Assembly: GCF_001898115.1 (NCBI RefSeq)
Contig: NZ_MKSQ01000019.1
Coordinates: 46,697 to 110,696, forward strand
DNA from: Allobosea sp. 67-29
GTDB taxonomy: Bacteria; Pseudomonadota; Alphaproteobacteria; Rhizobiales; Beijerinckiaceae
Reading direction: 5' to 3'
Length of the DNA stretch: 64,000 nt
The notes below the pieces were generated by a model. The model was given only the letters and a program-made list of their open reading frames with translations. It searched no databases and was not told the DNA's origin. The first letter of the stretch is position 1. Every line of letters begins with the position of its first letter. This document shows positions 40,101-45,852 of the stretch, piece by piece. The position numbers were made by a program, and so were the translations under genes.

Positions 40101-43100
40101 CGTCCCGGCTGGCGATGCTGCCGCCCCTGACATCGGCCGTGACGACATTGTCGATGGATTGCAGCGCGATCGAGGCGACGCCGGCGAACTGCCCGGTCGC
40201 CACGCCGAGACCGACGGCGACGCCGGTGATCGTCGAGCCGTCCTGCGCGCGAACGCTCACCGCCGTCGAGCTGGTCAGGTCGATATTGGCGATGGTCGCG
40301 ATATGCGACTGCGCGATCGTGTTGAGCAGGAAGGAGATGCCGGCATTGTTCTGGCCGGCCTGGATGGCACCCGCGACGGCGACGATCGAGGCGCCGGTCG
40401 GGTTGGCGGCGCCATCCGCGTTGGTGGCGCTGCCGCTGAAGTCGATCTGCCCGGGATCGGTCGCCGCCATCCGGCTGGCCAGTGCGGCGTCGAGCGTTGC
40501 GTCGCGCCCGCTATCGGCGAGCACGATGACGTCGCCGTCCATGGCGATGCGCGCGGGAGCGCCCGCGCCGTCGGTCACGGCGGCGCGGGTCGTCGGGCTG
40601 ACATCGTTGATGACGAAGGCGCCGGCGAGTCCGTTCGAATTGGGACCGCCGCCGCCGGCGATCGCGCCCGAGGCGATCCGGCTCGAGGTCCGGGCGACCA
40701 CGCTCAACCGATCCATCGCGCCGATGCTGGAATCGGTGACGAGGGCCGCCACCGCGTCGCGACCGCTCGGATCGGCGATCGAGACATAGGTGAAGGCCAT
40801 GCCGAGCCCGGCCTGGGCGCCGGCATAGGCTGCGCCGCCGCCGATGCCGATATCCGTCGTGCGGTAGGCGTTGACCAGCACGTCGTTGCCGGAGGAGGCG
40901 CCGGAAATGCCCGCGATGGCGGAACGCTCGATCTGGGCAGTGACGCTGTCGGTGATCAGGCCGATCGCGCCCGAGATCGCAGCCGCGCCGCTGTTGGCGC
41001 GGGCGGCGGCGATGCTGACGCCGACCACGGTCTGGCGACCGCCCGCAAGCGCCTGGACGGTGGTGTCGCCTGCGCCGGTGATGGTCGAATCGCTGATCCG
41101 CGCATCGGTGCTGTTGTCGAAGATGCCGATCGAGACGGCGCCGGAGAGGGCCCCGCTCAGCGGGCTCGACGCGCCGGTGAGGTTCAGCGCGGCCGAGCCG
41201 GAGCCCAGCTCCGCGATGGTGGCGTTCGACGCCGCGACATCGGTCGTGACCGTACCGCTGTCCTTGCCGACGACGACCGCGCCGTCGATCCAGGCGGAGG
41301 TGCCGAGCGTCGTCGTCGCGACCGCCGCGCTGCCGGCCGCGGTGAGGCTGAGCCCGCTGCCGGCGCCGGAGCGCGTCCAGGCCGCCTGCGACTTGCCCTC
41401 CGCGGCAGCCGCCTTGAAGAAGCTGAGCTTCGAGGCATTGGGATCGGAGACAGCGGCGGCGATCGAGGCGACGGTCATGCGCCCGTCCGTTACCGCCTCG
41501 ACGTCGAGCGAGCGGGTCGTGATCAGGCCGGCGCCATAGCCTCCGCCGAGCCGGTTGTCCGAGAGATCCGTCGCATTGTCCCCGACATAGGCACGCGTGA
41601 CGCCGGCGGTGTCCAGCGCCGCGACCGAGATGCCGACGGCATTTCCGCCGCCATAGGTGACGGCGCCCGTCAGCGCGAAGAGCGAAACGAACTGATGCGC
41701 GGCCACCGCGACGCTGGTGACGTCGATCGTCGCCTGGTTGCTGATCGAGGCGAGGGTGCGGTTGTCGATGCCGACCAGCGCGACCATGCCGTTGGCCGCG
41801 AAATCGCCGGCCGCCTTGCCGGAGGTCGGCGCCAGCACGAAGATCCTGTCGGAGGTGGTTGCCGCGACCTCGAGTTCGAGCGCGGTGACGGTCGCGCCGG
41901 CGCCGATGGCGGCGACGGTGCTGCTCTGGCGGCCGATGTCGGCGAAGGAGCCGCCGACCGCGTCGCCGGAACCGCCATTCGCACCGGTACCCGAGAAGAT
42001 GCCGTAGTTGCCGGCGACGTCGATCGTCTCCGTCGTCGTCGTGGCGACGACCGCGACGCGCTTGTCGAAGCTCACCGCGTCGCCGGTGCCGAGGGTGGCC
42101 GTCCAGGTGCCGAGCCCGCTGCTCTGACGCAGCGTGGCGCCGGGCCCGACATAGGCCTCCGTCGTGTTGCCGATCCGGTAGTAGTCGACCGCACCGGCGA
42201 GCCCGAGCACGGTCGATTCCACGGTGGCGCTGGCATAGCTCGTCAGGATGTTGCCGGCGACGCCGAAGGTTCCGTTGAGGTGCGAGATCGTCTCGGCGGG
42301 TCCGGCCCAGTCGGTCCAGGTATTGGCGATCGGGACCTCGGTCGTCGCCGAGACGCCGATGGCGTTGGTGGCGTCGACGGTGACGCCCGCGCCGATCGAG
42401 GCCTGCGAGGCGTGGTTGATCGCGCCGTAGACGACCCCGGCCGACATGGCCGTCATAGCCTCCGGGTCGATGCCGCTCGGGTTCTTGGAGTTCGAGCTCG
42501 TGCCCGAATCGGCGGAGAGGCGCAGTGCGAAATCGCGGACGTCGCTGACCACCGCCGCCTTGTCGGCGTAGATGGTCGGGGCGCTGCCGCCGGTATCGGC
42601 CGCGATCGACGCGTTCGCCGAAAGATTGCTCGATGCCAGCGTCAGCGTGCTGCCGAACTTGCCCACTTCCATCGGCGCGAGCTTCGAGATCAGCGGGGCG
42701 AAGACGGTCTCCACCGCCGCACTGATGCCGATGCCCTGGATGATCAGGTTCTGCCCAAGCGTGACGGCAGAGGTGGTCGCGTTCTTGCTGTTGTCGGACA
42801 GTGCCTCGACCGTGACGGTGCCGACCCGGCTGCCGCTGGAGCCCAGAGACGCGCCGAGACGAGCCACGGCGCTCGATTGCGCGTCGGAATAGGCGACGGA
42901 TATCCCGACCGTGCCGCCACTGATCGACATCGCGGTGGCCGAGGTCGAGAAGGCGTTGTTGTTGATCGCCGAGACCCGCACATTTCCCGCGGAGCCGACC
43001 GTGACGTCCGCGCCGGAGCTCACGATCGCGCGGGTCTGGATATCGGTGGTGCCGACGGCGACGGCGAAATTGGCGAGGGTCTGCCCGCCGGAAAGCGCGA

Positions 43101-45147
43101 GCGCCGTCGCGCCGAGCGTCGCCTCGTTGCTGGCGGCGACGGTCAGGTTGCGCCCGGCCGAGATCGTCGCGCCCGAGAGCACCTCCGCCGTCACACGGGC
43201 CTTGAGCTCGGCATAGGTGACTGCCACCGCCGCCGGCGAGACCGCCGTGAACGAGATCGCCGGGAGGGTCGCCTCCTGGGCGCCGGTGGCGCTGATGACC
43301 AGATCGCGCGTGGCGGTGACGGAGGCGGTGTCCTGGATGGAGACGCGCGCCGTGATGTCGCTCGCGACATAGCCGCCGTTGAGGCCGCTCAGGATGGCGA
43401 GGTTGGTCTGCCCCGCGAACTGCGCGATGCCCAGATCCGGATTCAGGAAGGATGAGACGCCGCTGGCATCGGCGAGGAACTTGACGTCGCGGCCGGAGAC
43501 GGTGCCCCCGATCTCGATGACGGCGGATGCGCTGGCCTTGCCGGAGTTTCGGGCGTCGGAGGCGGAGGCCGTCAGCGTAATGTCGCCGGCGGCGTAGCCG
43601 CTGCCGGGGCTGACCTCGGCGAGCAGCTTGCCGGCGATCGAAATGTTCGGCGCGGCGAGCGAGATCGAGCCCGAATTGCCGGTGGAGGGGTTGGCAGCCG
43701 AGAGCACGCCGCCATTGGCCGCGCGGTTGAACTGTCGCGTGTCGATGATGCCGTCGCCGGCGATGGTGATGCTGCTGCTCGCCTCCAGCACCACATTGGT
43801 GCCGTTGGTGATCATGTTGGCGCTGCCGCCGCTGCCGATCACGATGTCGGAGGGGTCGATGTAGAGCAGGCCGGCCTTGCCGCTGCGCGCCGAGAGATCG
43901 ACATCGACGGCGCCGAGCGTCACCGTCTGCCGGGCGCTCAGCTCCAGGAAACCGCCATCCCCGCTCGTTCCGCCGAGGCCGCGGAACACCGCACCGGTGG
44001 CGACGTCGAGGTCGGTGCCGGCGAAGACGATCACCGAGCCTGCCTTGCCGGCCGCTTCCCGGGCGGCGCTGACGTCGATCGTCGCGCCACGCGCGATCGC
44101 GATGGCGGCGTCCGAGGTCAGCGAGACCGTGCCACCGTCGGCGAGGTTGACGCTGCCCTCCGCCGCACCCGCGGGATTGCCGTGCCGGGGCGCCACGCCG
44201 GTGGCGGCGATCCTGGCCGTCGCGGCGATGCTCGTGCCCTTGCCCGAGCGCACCGCGATCGTACCGGCGCTGCGGCGCCCGCGCGCCTGGGCCGTGAGCT
44301 GGCCGGAGATCGAGGCGGTTCCGGCCGCGAGGATCTCGATGCCGCCACCCTTGCGAGCGACCATCGCGCCGCCCCGGCGCAGGCCCGTGGTGTTGACGCT
44401 CTGGGCGAAGGCGGCGCGTTGCCGCTCGCGACGCTCGGCGATGTCGACCGGCGCGGCATTGGCAGTGATCCTGCCGGCCACGCTGACCGACTGGCCGTTG
44501 AGCGAGACGCCGCGCCGCGCGTTGACCGCTCCCTCGATCGAGATGCGGCCATCCGGCGAGATCGGCACGTCGTTGGCCCGAAGGCGCGCGGCGAGCGTCT
44601 CATTGACGACGCCGCCGGGCCCGACGACCTGGTCGAGGAAGTCGCGTGTCGGCGTGTTGACCGTAAGCTGTCCGGTGTTGACCACGCCGTTCGGGCCGAC
44701 CGTGAACCCGGCCGAATCCGAAAAATAGACGTGCCCGCCGATCTGGCCGTTGCGGTAGGAATTCAGGATGCCGTCGATGACGACCGGCCCGTCGCGCACG
44801 ATGTTGACCAGCGCGCCGGTGTTCTGCGGCAGGTGCATGTTGACGGTCGTGCCCGCCGCCTGCTCGAAGCGCGAGAAGGAGTTGTAGCCGGCACCGGCAG
44901 AGACGGTGCCGGTGGTGATGGTGGTGACGCTGCCGCTGACGGCGACATTGGTCTGGGTGCGGCCGTCGGGTGTGATGATGTTTTGGGCGAAGGCCGGTGC
45001 GTTCCACAGCGCCAGGGCCATCACCTGGCCGACGAGCCAGTGCTGGCGGCGGGCTGCCGGCGCCGGGCGGGGTGGCGATGCCACCGGTCCGGCCGGACGC
45101 GGGCTCGGCGCGGTGCGGCGGCTTCGGGAGGCTCGGCCGACCTTCAT
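28123..45147 (-). CDS. giant TpsA exoprotein, leukotoxin LktA-type filamentous adhesin (5,674 aa)
   Basis: A single uninterrupted 17-kb frame. The N-terminus has an extended basic, proline-rich leader ending APAFAQ (cleavage after about residue 55), then an FHA-type secretion domain: NIITPDGRTQTNVAVSG, FSRFEQAAGTTVNMHLP, GALVNIVRDGPVVIDGILNSYRNGQIGGHVYFS, VVNTGQLTVNTPT. The rest is mostly short beta-strand repeats (DITLTA, GNVNI-like) predicted to form a long beta-helix. It includes four ~46-residue helical repeats near residues 2285-2485, a related pair near 4250-4360, four cysteine pairs between about 3030 and 3980, and 81-residue repeats near the C-terminus. Presumably secreted to the surface by the adjacent TpsB as an adhesin; the LktA name refers to a Fusobacterium toxin family and toxicity is not shown. 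Confidence 0.9.
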   Translation of the reverse strand: MKVGRASRSRRTAPSPRPAGPVASPPRPAPAARRQHWLVGQVMALALWNAPAFAQNIITPDGRTQTNVAVSGSVTTITTGTVSAGAGYNSFSRFEQAAGTTVNMHLPQNTGALVNIVRDGPVVIDGILNSYRNGQIGGHVYFSDSAGFTVGPNGVVNTGQLTVNTPTRDFLDQVVGPGGVVNETLAARLRANDVPISPDGRISIEGAVNARRGVSLNGQSVSVAGRITANAAPVDIAERRERQRAAFAQSVNTTGLRRGGAMVARKGGGIEILAAGTASISGQLTAQARGRRSAGTIAVRSGKGTSIAATARIAATGVAPRHGNPAGAAEGSVNLADGGTVSLTSDAAIAIARGATIDVSAAREAAGKAGSVIVFAGTDLDVATGAVFRGLGGTSGDGGFLELSARQTVTLGAVDVDLSARSGKAGLLYIDPSDIVIGSGGSANMITNGTNVVLEASSSITIAGDGIIDTRQFNRAANGGVLSAANPSTGNSGSISLAAPNISIAGKLLAEVSPGSGYAAGDITLTASASDARNSGKASASAVIEIGGTVSGRDVKFLADASGVSSFLNPDLGIAQFAGQTNLAILSGLNGGYVASDITARVSIQDTASVTATRDLVISATGAQEATLPAISFTAVSPAAVAVTYAELKARVTAEVLSGATISAGRNLTVAASNEATLGATALALSGGQTLANFAVAVGTTDIQTRAIVSSGADVTVGSAGNVRVSAINNNAFSTSATAMSISGGTVGISVAYSDAQSSAVARLGASLGSSGSRVGTVTVEALSDNSKNATTSAVTLGQNLIIQGIGISAAVETVFAPLISKLAPMEVGKFGSTLTLASSNLSANASIAADTGGSAPTIYADKAAVVSDVRDFALRLSADSGTSSNSKNPSGIDPEAMTAMSAGVVYGAINHASQASIGAGVTVDATNAIGVSATTEVPIANTWTDWAGPAETISHLNGTFGVAGNILTSYASATVESTVLGLAGAVDYYRIGNTTEAYVGPGATLRQSSGLGTWTATLGTGDAVSFDKRVAVVATTTTETIDVAGNYGIFSGTGANGGSGDAVGGSFADIGRQSSTVAAIGAGATVTALELEVAATTSDRIFVLAPTSGKAAGDFAANGMVALVGIDNRTLASISNQATIDVTSVAVAAHQFVSLFALTGAVTYGGGNAVGISVAALDTAGVTRAYVGDNATDLSDNRLGGGYGAGLITTRSLDVEAVTDGRMTVASIAAAVSDPNASKLSFFKAAAAEGKSQAAWTRSGAGSGLSLTAAGSAAVATTTLGTSAWIDGAVVVGKDSGTVTTDVAASNATIAELGSGSAALNLTGASSPLSGALSGAVSIGIFDNSTDARISDSTITGAGDTTVQALAGGRQTVVGVSIAAARANSGAAAISGAIGLITDSVTAQIERSAIAGISGASSGNDVLVNAYRTTDIGIGGGAAYAGAQAGLGMAFTYVSIADPSGRDAVAALVTDSSIGAMDRLSVVARTSSRIASGAIAGGGGPNSNGLAGAFVINDVSPTTRAAVTDGAGAPARIAMDGDVIVLADSGRDATLDAALASRMAATDPGQIDFSGSATNADGAANPTGASIVAVAGAIQAGQNNAGISFLLNTIAQSHIATIANIDLTSSTAVSVRAQDGSTITGVAVGLGVATGQFAGVASIALQSIDNVVTADVRGGSIASRDVAVSAQASSAILGAAGSLGFSIGAVAAGLSTVDASIANTVAATIDGATVRASRDVLLEGLSTATIETTAIGMAMSRNVSLAGAVANNSVATDVGATVTGADIIAGNNLGLFATNTDKIAAVATAVAATAAAPGAAGGVSLVNNTIGGATSAAIAGSTVDARASGTGSLSYTAGQLASAPDLSTANSLTTSQPDLTMTARSVHGLGVVATSAQSVLANAITDGVAIFPVTAAIAVVPIRNVLAGSTSATIDSSQVDTRLTGTDSTAVAVEAASHSYAGTFIVVGSVGGVAAAGADANTVMARSTRAAVTNSTTGTTTPGYTGAGVTALDIAANASQSAASNVIGFAVGIGGAAAAGAVNSFQALTSASLGQGLVTAGRVGVSADGRNGFYAQAAVGAGGAVGLGSAFVVGTSRNTTLAMVGGGTGQTTLNLNGALAVAASSSNAFTTLAAGGAAGGFAGVAGMVSFVDVENETRAGLYGVAATIRPGATQSVNGSSVAAGIVVTAYEATSIDPTTGAGATGSLGLGAAANIASLDSRVLADISGSVLSAPGAVSASTTSDRAVDAQTVTYGVGGSLGIGAAVAVISVGTGTPSGAQGEVNAGGDGTLSRVNQLTAGNADLVLSTAGLASYRAYRGSAAAAMSDADLRDDAQAEYNLLLANGSVANGSLTLSASGIAALRSAAASALGVVSPTDAQVRDWAASRYGALSGGTVGYLMSDAGVARYRLTAASADVSDDQIRSAANDAYQRLLANGSAADGTLTLTAEGIAAYRSAASANLGHAATDAEVQSFANAQYAFFTANRSRNAAPVALSASSLLDAAGSATAATVTGGSIASGSVAVSALSRTTTSNRATGEARGAVAGVGAATAYTEIGDAVSARLDQIAVTTGSIAVTATSADGTGSAARVEALAGAGALGAAAGAAVADSSIANTVTATLGGTLTVTGATTVTAGNSQTSRSDAFGATVAGGLALGVSLARSSADSTVAANYLAGSSLTGTGLAIGATSTGAAFAAATAGVGGLLLAGAGAQADATDATAVSAVIGAGASANVGTGAITVSATASPDAKALAKGEVVAGGLAVGAAIAHATVSPLVGAAIEGNAALPASQFTAGSLSVRATGSVFGDAATDVAALTGETGDFARGGQSATASAVSGSGAYYVSAVGSDARARNTSSVTASVGDHVLISAGTVTISAVNTTLQGATASGFTASIAAVGAVNAQADAPTHTLASFGDGATVNGSSTGSFTLSASGNDTQIVHAQAGSGGLYAGSGATGSTSNDANVTASLGDGAVVVSGLVTIAASHDANYASLIDSLQASALGASAALARNGADVDVLATLGAGSRIAAAGPNTAGCYLSSCLQAIALTSRNAFTQLDLGDSVQAAAGGGINGAGATSTTRIDGTSRVDLADDVMLTAGTSATAAPGPILVQAWTELTGDDTATLTTGGLLQGAGVSSRYTAIVDNAVTLGSNDALTSFGVINIGTYTLANVRANAYVSTYGLAGVGVADADVTVHSGNDVVIGTGSSLLGLYDVNVTAGRDGSGLRTNTLNGAANALGYVRGLVAVPDADASTDLQNRARVEVGTGASIASAQNVTLGAYDGLLSAHADGTGHGYQLYFIPVTAGTSSPGSSSSSTLVMNGTATAGIYNTQRVEIGCGSNASEQCGPNDTPTIRFVSGAPVSAGYDPAFNAVAYINAHYDASVAGTLIAGVNGAPVKAVHLTQLYAAGGNVFVNAGSVQGSGTLTANGGPSITVINRSNAYLVLDGGAYIPESTGGQIVGNSGSLTRHANPDAAPIVTIDNAYTGQLDASGMGPALLIASNLTNLAGVVSLNNTQGSFGFSGQRIDALQFNATVPNGAVAISSNGPNGMYNAGASPQAEYGSYIYYPGGGPGSTGFNVDEAVYAAANALAAGQGANDLNYFLYGRQDEGTTRNFSMQFYGNCIGYIGDAGYACTGGYDMGNDIRFMVIPTIQTYRQSNPTAQGGGTQIYGAQVAIKATTINVNASIEAGRVTDWQGTIGGNVGDILHASRQGWLDSGYTTVSFASIFGGGWAAPNAVPISYDVVNDRLVMADVNASSGGGSVLLDGQIISTNTLGSIKVNGGFGNVSVNNLSGLDLVTNRINTGTAAGVNASVSKITIIDRLITSGLNTKIYAYTPGSGIAVYQTMNGAQPTSGPVEFISGATASYDPVAGTRYEWTQQALLQKEGLTPQTTQVRDLVSYWRYDSGTSSNPWVYVDAQSPSTNPGADWMYWWSRNAQAPSGGVSGRITNKPGLIGVGLTQEITGGQLDFINNEAHYGGCNGQAINHCDRDFVAQPGAGQAIWNYQMVTRAFVQVTASVKADNRFGISFAGNAAGTVNINSNSSVLLQGNIVNPSGSTTVTASAGSITQAPNVSILSNDLTLNARDSIGTAAQAIRTTLTSGAQLSAVTGAGGINLDITGSARVVALRAEGATGSYGDITVHATGSLDAVASATANVVGRNITLASDTGAIGSVTELMKLRAVATLLPNGSYVDGVVNLSARGDIGIAQVAGDLRVGEIRSDAGDVRIDVSGGRLVSAAGETAAQALSADQLSQVSRALKLTSADGADAAAQASIAAFETQVTQSYRLYGTLIRNGSVANGVFTLNDDAIPLYQAFADAALGHAASAQEVRDYAAGRYASYAGVFETAYGSSWASQARFGAGSLETDYSFSATAADAAAGLATRIAGDAAWTDRQLVSAINTSALQPASGVVGNGAALVVGHDVTLNIAGGIGSLAPDMQVALSDIRNGSLTDAQLAALAVATTAGSVKLMGQAQDGGLVEIADINHVPAGVTLTRVDVRQTTPLFINATGTFSGSAQGDIYVQATTNVQSSSTPRSAGGTLTVGSLTATGTINLQAPQAIAVATGNDGATPRNPVQIQTGGDLVLVAGGGGIGSAATPLTYQIGGRLVSASAAAGDAYLVANAGTAEIGRIFASGTASLTARSGGIQGYLPGVSISAAAIRLTATGDVGSPSTALGLQTGTGGDISGSIGGSAWFSGAAVGGLPAATFRIGTLAADDGLVVNADGDLRVVGTVTSQDGEISLAGAGIAMASGSRIDAAGAVRLSSSLGIVAGTITSGFVPAAGESSIALVAAAAITGNGDAAAGLDASQPGGLIALSAGTGIGSGSTALAFAAPYISARSLIGDIHLSAAAGTHATALTADAGAIGLSAAGPLAVDTAASFAGTALRSSNGGLTVGLLQAGAASSITATGAIVLASVSTRAGDLTVTSTAGGIDASSIAAAGAATLTAATAVSLTGALTAGGAATVTAHDGTIRLGSLSAGATSALDAMGTVTIDGTAATSAGDLAVSSTAGGIAAGSITAAGAATLTAGTAVSVTGNLTAGGAATVIAQSGTLRLGSLSAGATSALEATGSITVAGAAATSTGDLAVISSGGDITIATVAAAAGAHLDARGFLDVAVFSAGTSARLEAGSTARLQRAVAGGSLSIAAGEIDAATLSADGDMTLNAGHALAIATLDAGGALSARSDAGGISLTSARSAAGARLDAAQMISLGSLDAGTGALAIASRQSGIAAGRVATTGDALLTAQGPLSVTELRAGNMKATSTAGAISMAAATLTGDASLVAATLLSVGTISAAGSTRLDAGGGLAAGRIDSGGRLEIEAGAGIALDAATMRSGDLTLLARTGGIRAGLLSAAEAVSVHSAGDVTLDDLRSGATASLVADTGALAIASLSAATDATLQGRSIVFTRIEAGGSATLLAQADIAGNRISATDALTLRAGRSGRGSIAIAIGAARNVAASTLGDISLGRFAAGDGIVILGRRITADIVQLPGEVGTPLALDIGGLDRRTAEEVALSIEADRVRIGRFDAVDGRIAATASRLEIARAFVPGALELRVPAMSVLASNRSIVPVGGYDVQLYPNHREFSLVIDGRRLTSSAFVTAADTDVVDVPAGSGPVSQELARLGAVFPTGLSFADIMRGFVLGSDGRWRSKDGPETTASIAGLGGRPPVNLDGIGEQP
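29863..30348 (-). repeat. 81-residue (243-bp) tandem repeat in the TpsA C-terminal part
   Basis: Two adjacent units (30348-30106 and 30105-29863) encode SIAAAGAATLTAATAVSLTG... and SITAAGAATLTAGTAVSVTG..., aligned without gaps over 81 residues with most positions identical (GGAATV, RLGSLSAGATSAL, GDLAVSS). A degenerate part-unit precedes them. Confidence 0.8.
37690..38295 (-). repeat. four ~46-residue helical repeats within TpsA
   Basis: Consecutive units share the pattern L-x-LS/TAxGIAAYR-SAA-x-x-LG-TDAEV-FANxxY-LLANGS-ADGT (for example LTLTAEGIAAYRSAASANLG and LTLSASGIAALRSAAASALG). They are alpha-helical in composition and interrupt the beta-helix. A fifth and sixth related copy lie at about 32080-32420. 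Confidence 0.7.
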
Positions 45148-45148
45148 C

Positions 45149-45751
45149 TCACAGCCGTTCCTTCGCCAGGGCGTCGAGCGCCTGATCGAGGCCCCGGGCC
45201 GAGAGCGGCAGCGCCAGCTCGCGGCCAGCGGCGTCCTTGAAGACGATCCGCCCGGCCTCGGCCGCCTTGCGCCACGGCTTCAACGCCTCATCGCTCGCGG
45301 CGATGTCGGCGAAGCAACCGGTCGGGATGCAGCGGCGCCAGGTCAGCTCGAGCGGCTTGGCCTCCTTGTCTCCCATTGCGATCTGGACGCTGCTCGGAAA
45401 CGACACGCTGACCGGCATCACGGCCGTCACGCGCAGCGGCTGGCCGTTGGCGATCCGGCCGATGGCGACCTGGGCGATCGGCGCCTGCTGGCCCTGGGCC
45501 TGCAGGATCTGAGCGACCTCGCAGATGCGGGCCGTTCCGGTGGTTTCCGTGACGCGCTGGCAGCGCAGGGTCCAGTCCCCGAAGCTCGCGGTCGTCAGGC
45601 TGGGCTCGGCGGATACCGCCGGTGCCGCCGCTGCCGCAGGGCCTGCTGAACCGGGTTTGCCGCCGCTCGGCTGAGCGCCGGCCGGGCAGATGGCCGCCAG
45701 AAACCAGAGCACGCAGGCCGCCGCACCGGCTGTCGACCGTTCCACCACCAT
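45149..45751 (-). CDS. invasion-associated locus B (IalB) family protein
   Basis: A 200-residue secreted protein: signal peptide (MVVERSTAGAAACVLWFLAAICPAGAQ), a Gly/Ala/Pro linker and an IalB domain (FGDWTLRCQRVTETTGTARICEVAQILQ...QVAIGRIANGQPLRVTAVMPVSVSF...LTWRRCIPTGCFADI), with two cysteine pairs. IalB proteins are periplasmic or surface-associated in Bartonella and relatives. I start at the ATG at 45751, which has a GGGGGA site; 45766 is an alternative. Its stop is one base from the TpsA start, so the two are translationally coupled and it is probably an accessory factor of adhesin secretion. Confidence 0.85.
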   Translation of the reverse strand: MVVERSTAGAAACVLWFLAAICPAGAQPSGGKPGSAGPAAAAAPAVSAEPSLTTASFGDWTLRCQRVTETTGTARICEVAQILQAQGQQAPIAQVAIGRIANGQPLRVTAVMPVSVSFPSSVQIAMGDKEAKPLELTWRRCIPTGCFADIAASDEALKPWRKAAEAGRIVFKDAAGRELALPLSARGLDQALDALAKERL

Positions 45752-45772
45752 TTCGTCCCCCGCCATAGCCTG

Positions 45773-45795
45773 CCCGCGGCAGGAGAGGCCGCGGG
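45773..45795 (-). other. stem-loop in the leader of the adhesin operon
   Basis: An 8-bp perfect stem (CCCGCGGC / GCCGCGGG) with a 7-base loop, immediately upstream of the IalB-family start codon. It could affect translation of the first gene. No other regulatory signal is clear in the 101-bp gap. Confidence 0.3.
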
Positions 45796-45852
45796 GCACG
45801 GCCGACAATTCTCAAATTGCTCGAATTTGTGCAATAGGGGATTCAAAAATGG

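Noticed and set aside
34753..43455. A 2,900-codon plus-strand ORF antisense to tpsA
   Set aside because: It lies wholly opposite the TpsA frame, has shadow composition (Arg, Gly, Ala and Asp rich without domains), and arises from the GC-rich repeat codons of the true gene.
28123..45147. Possible frameshifts splitting the giant adhesin gene
   Set aside because: The frame is continuous over 17 kb with consistent composition and motifs from the secretion domain to the C-terminus.
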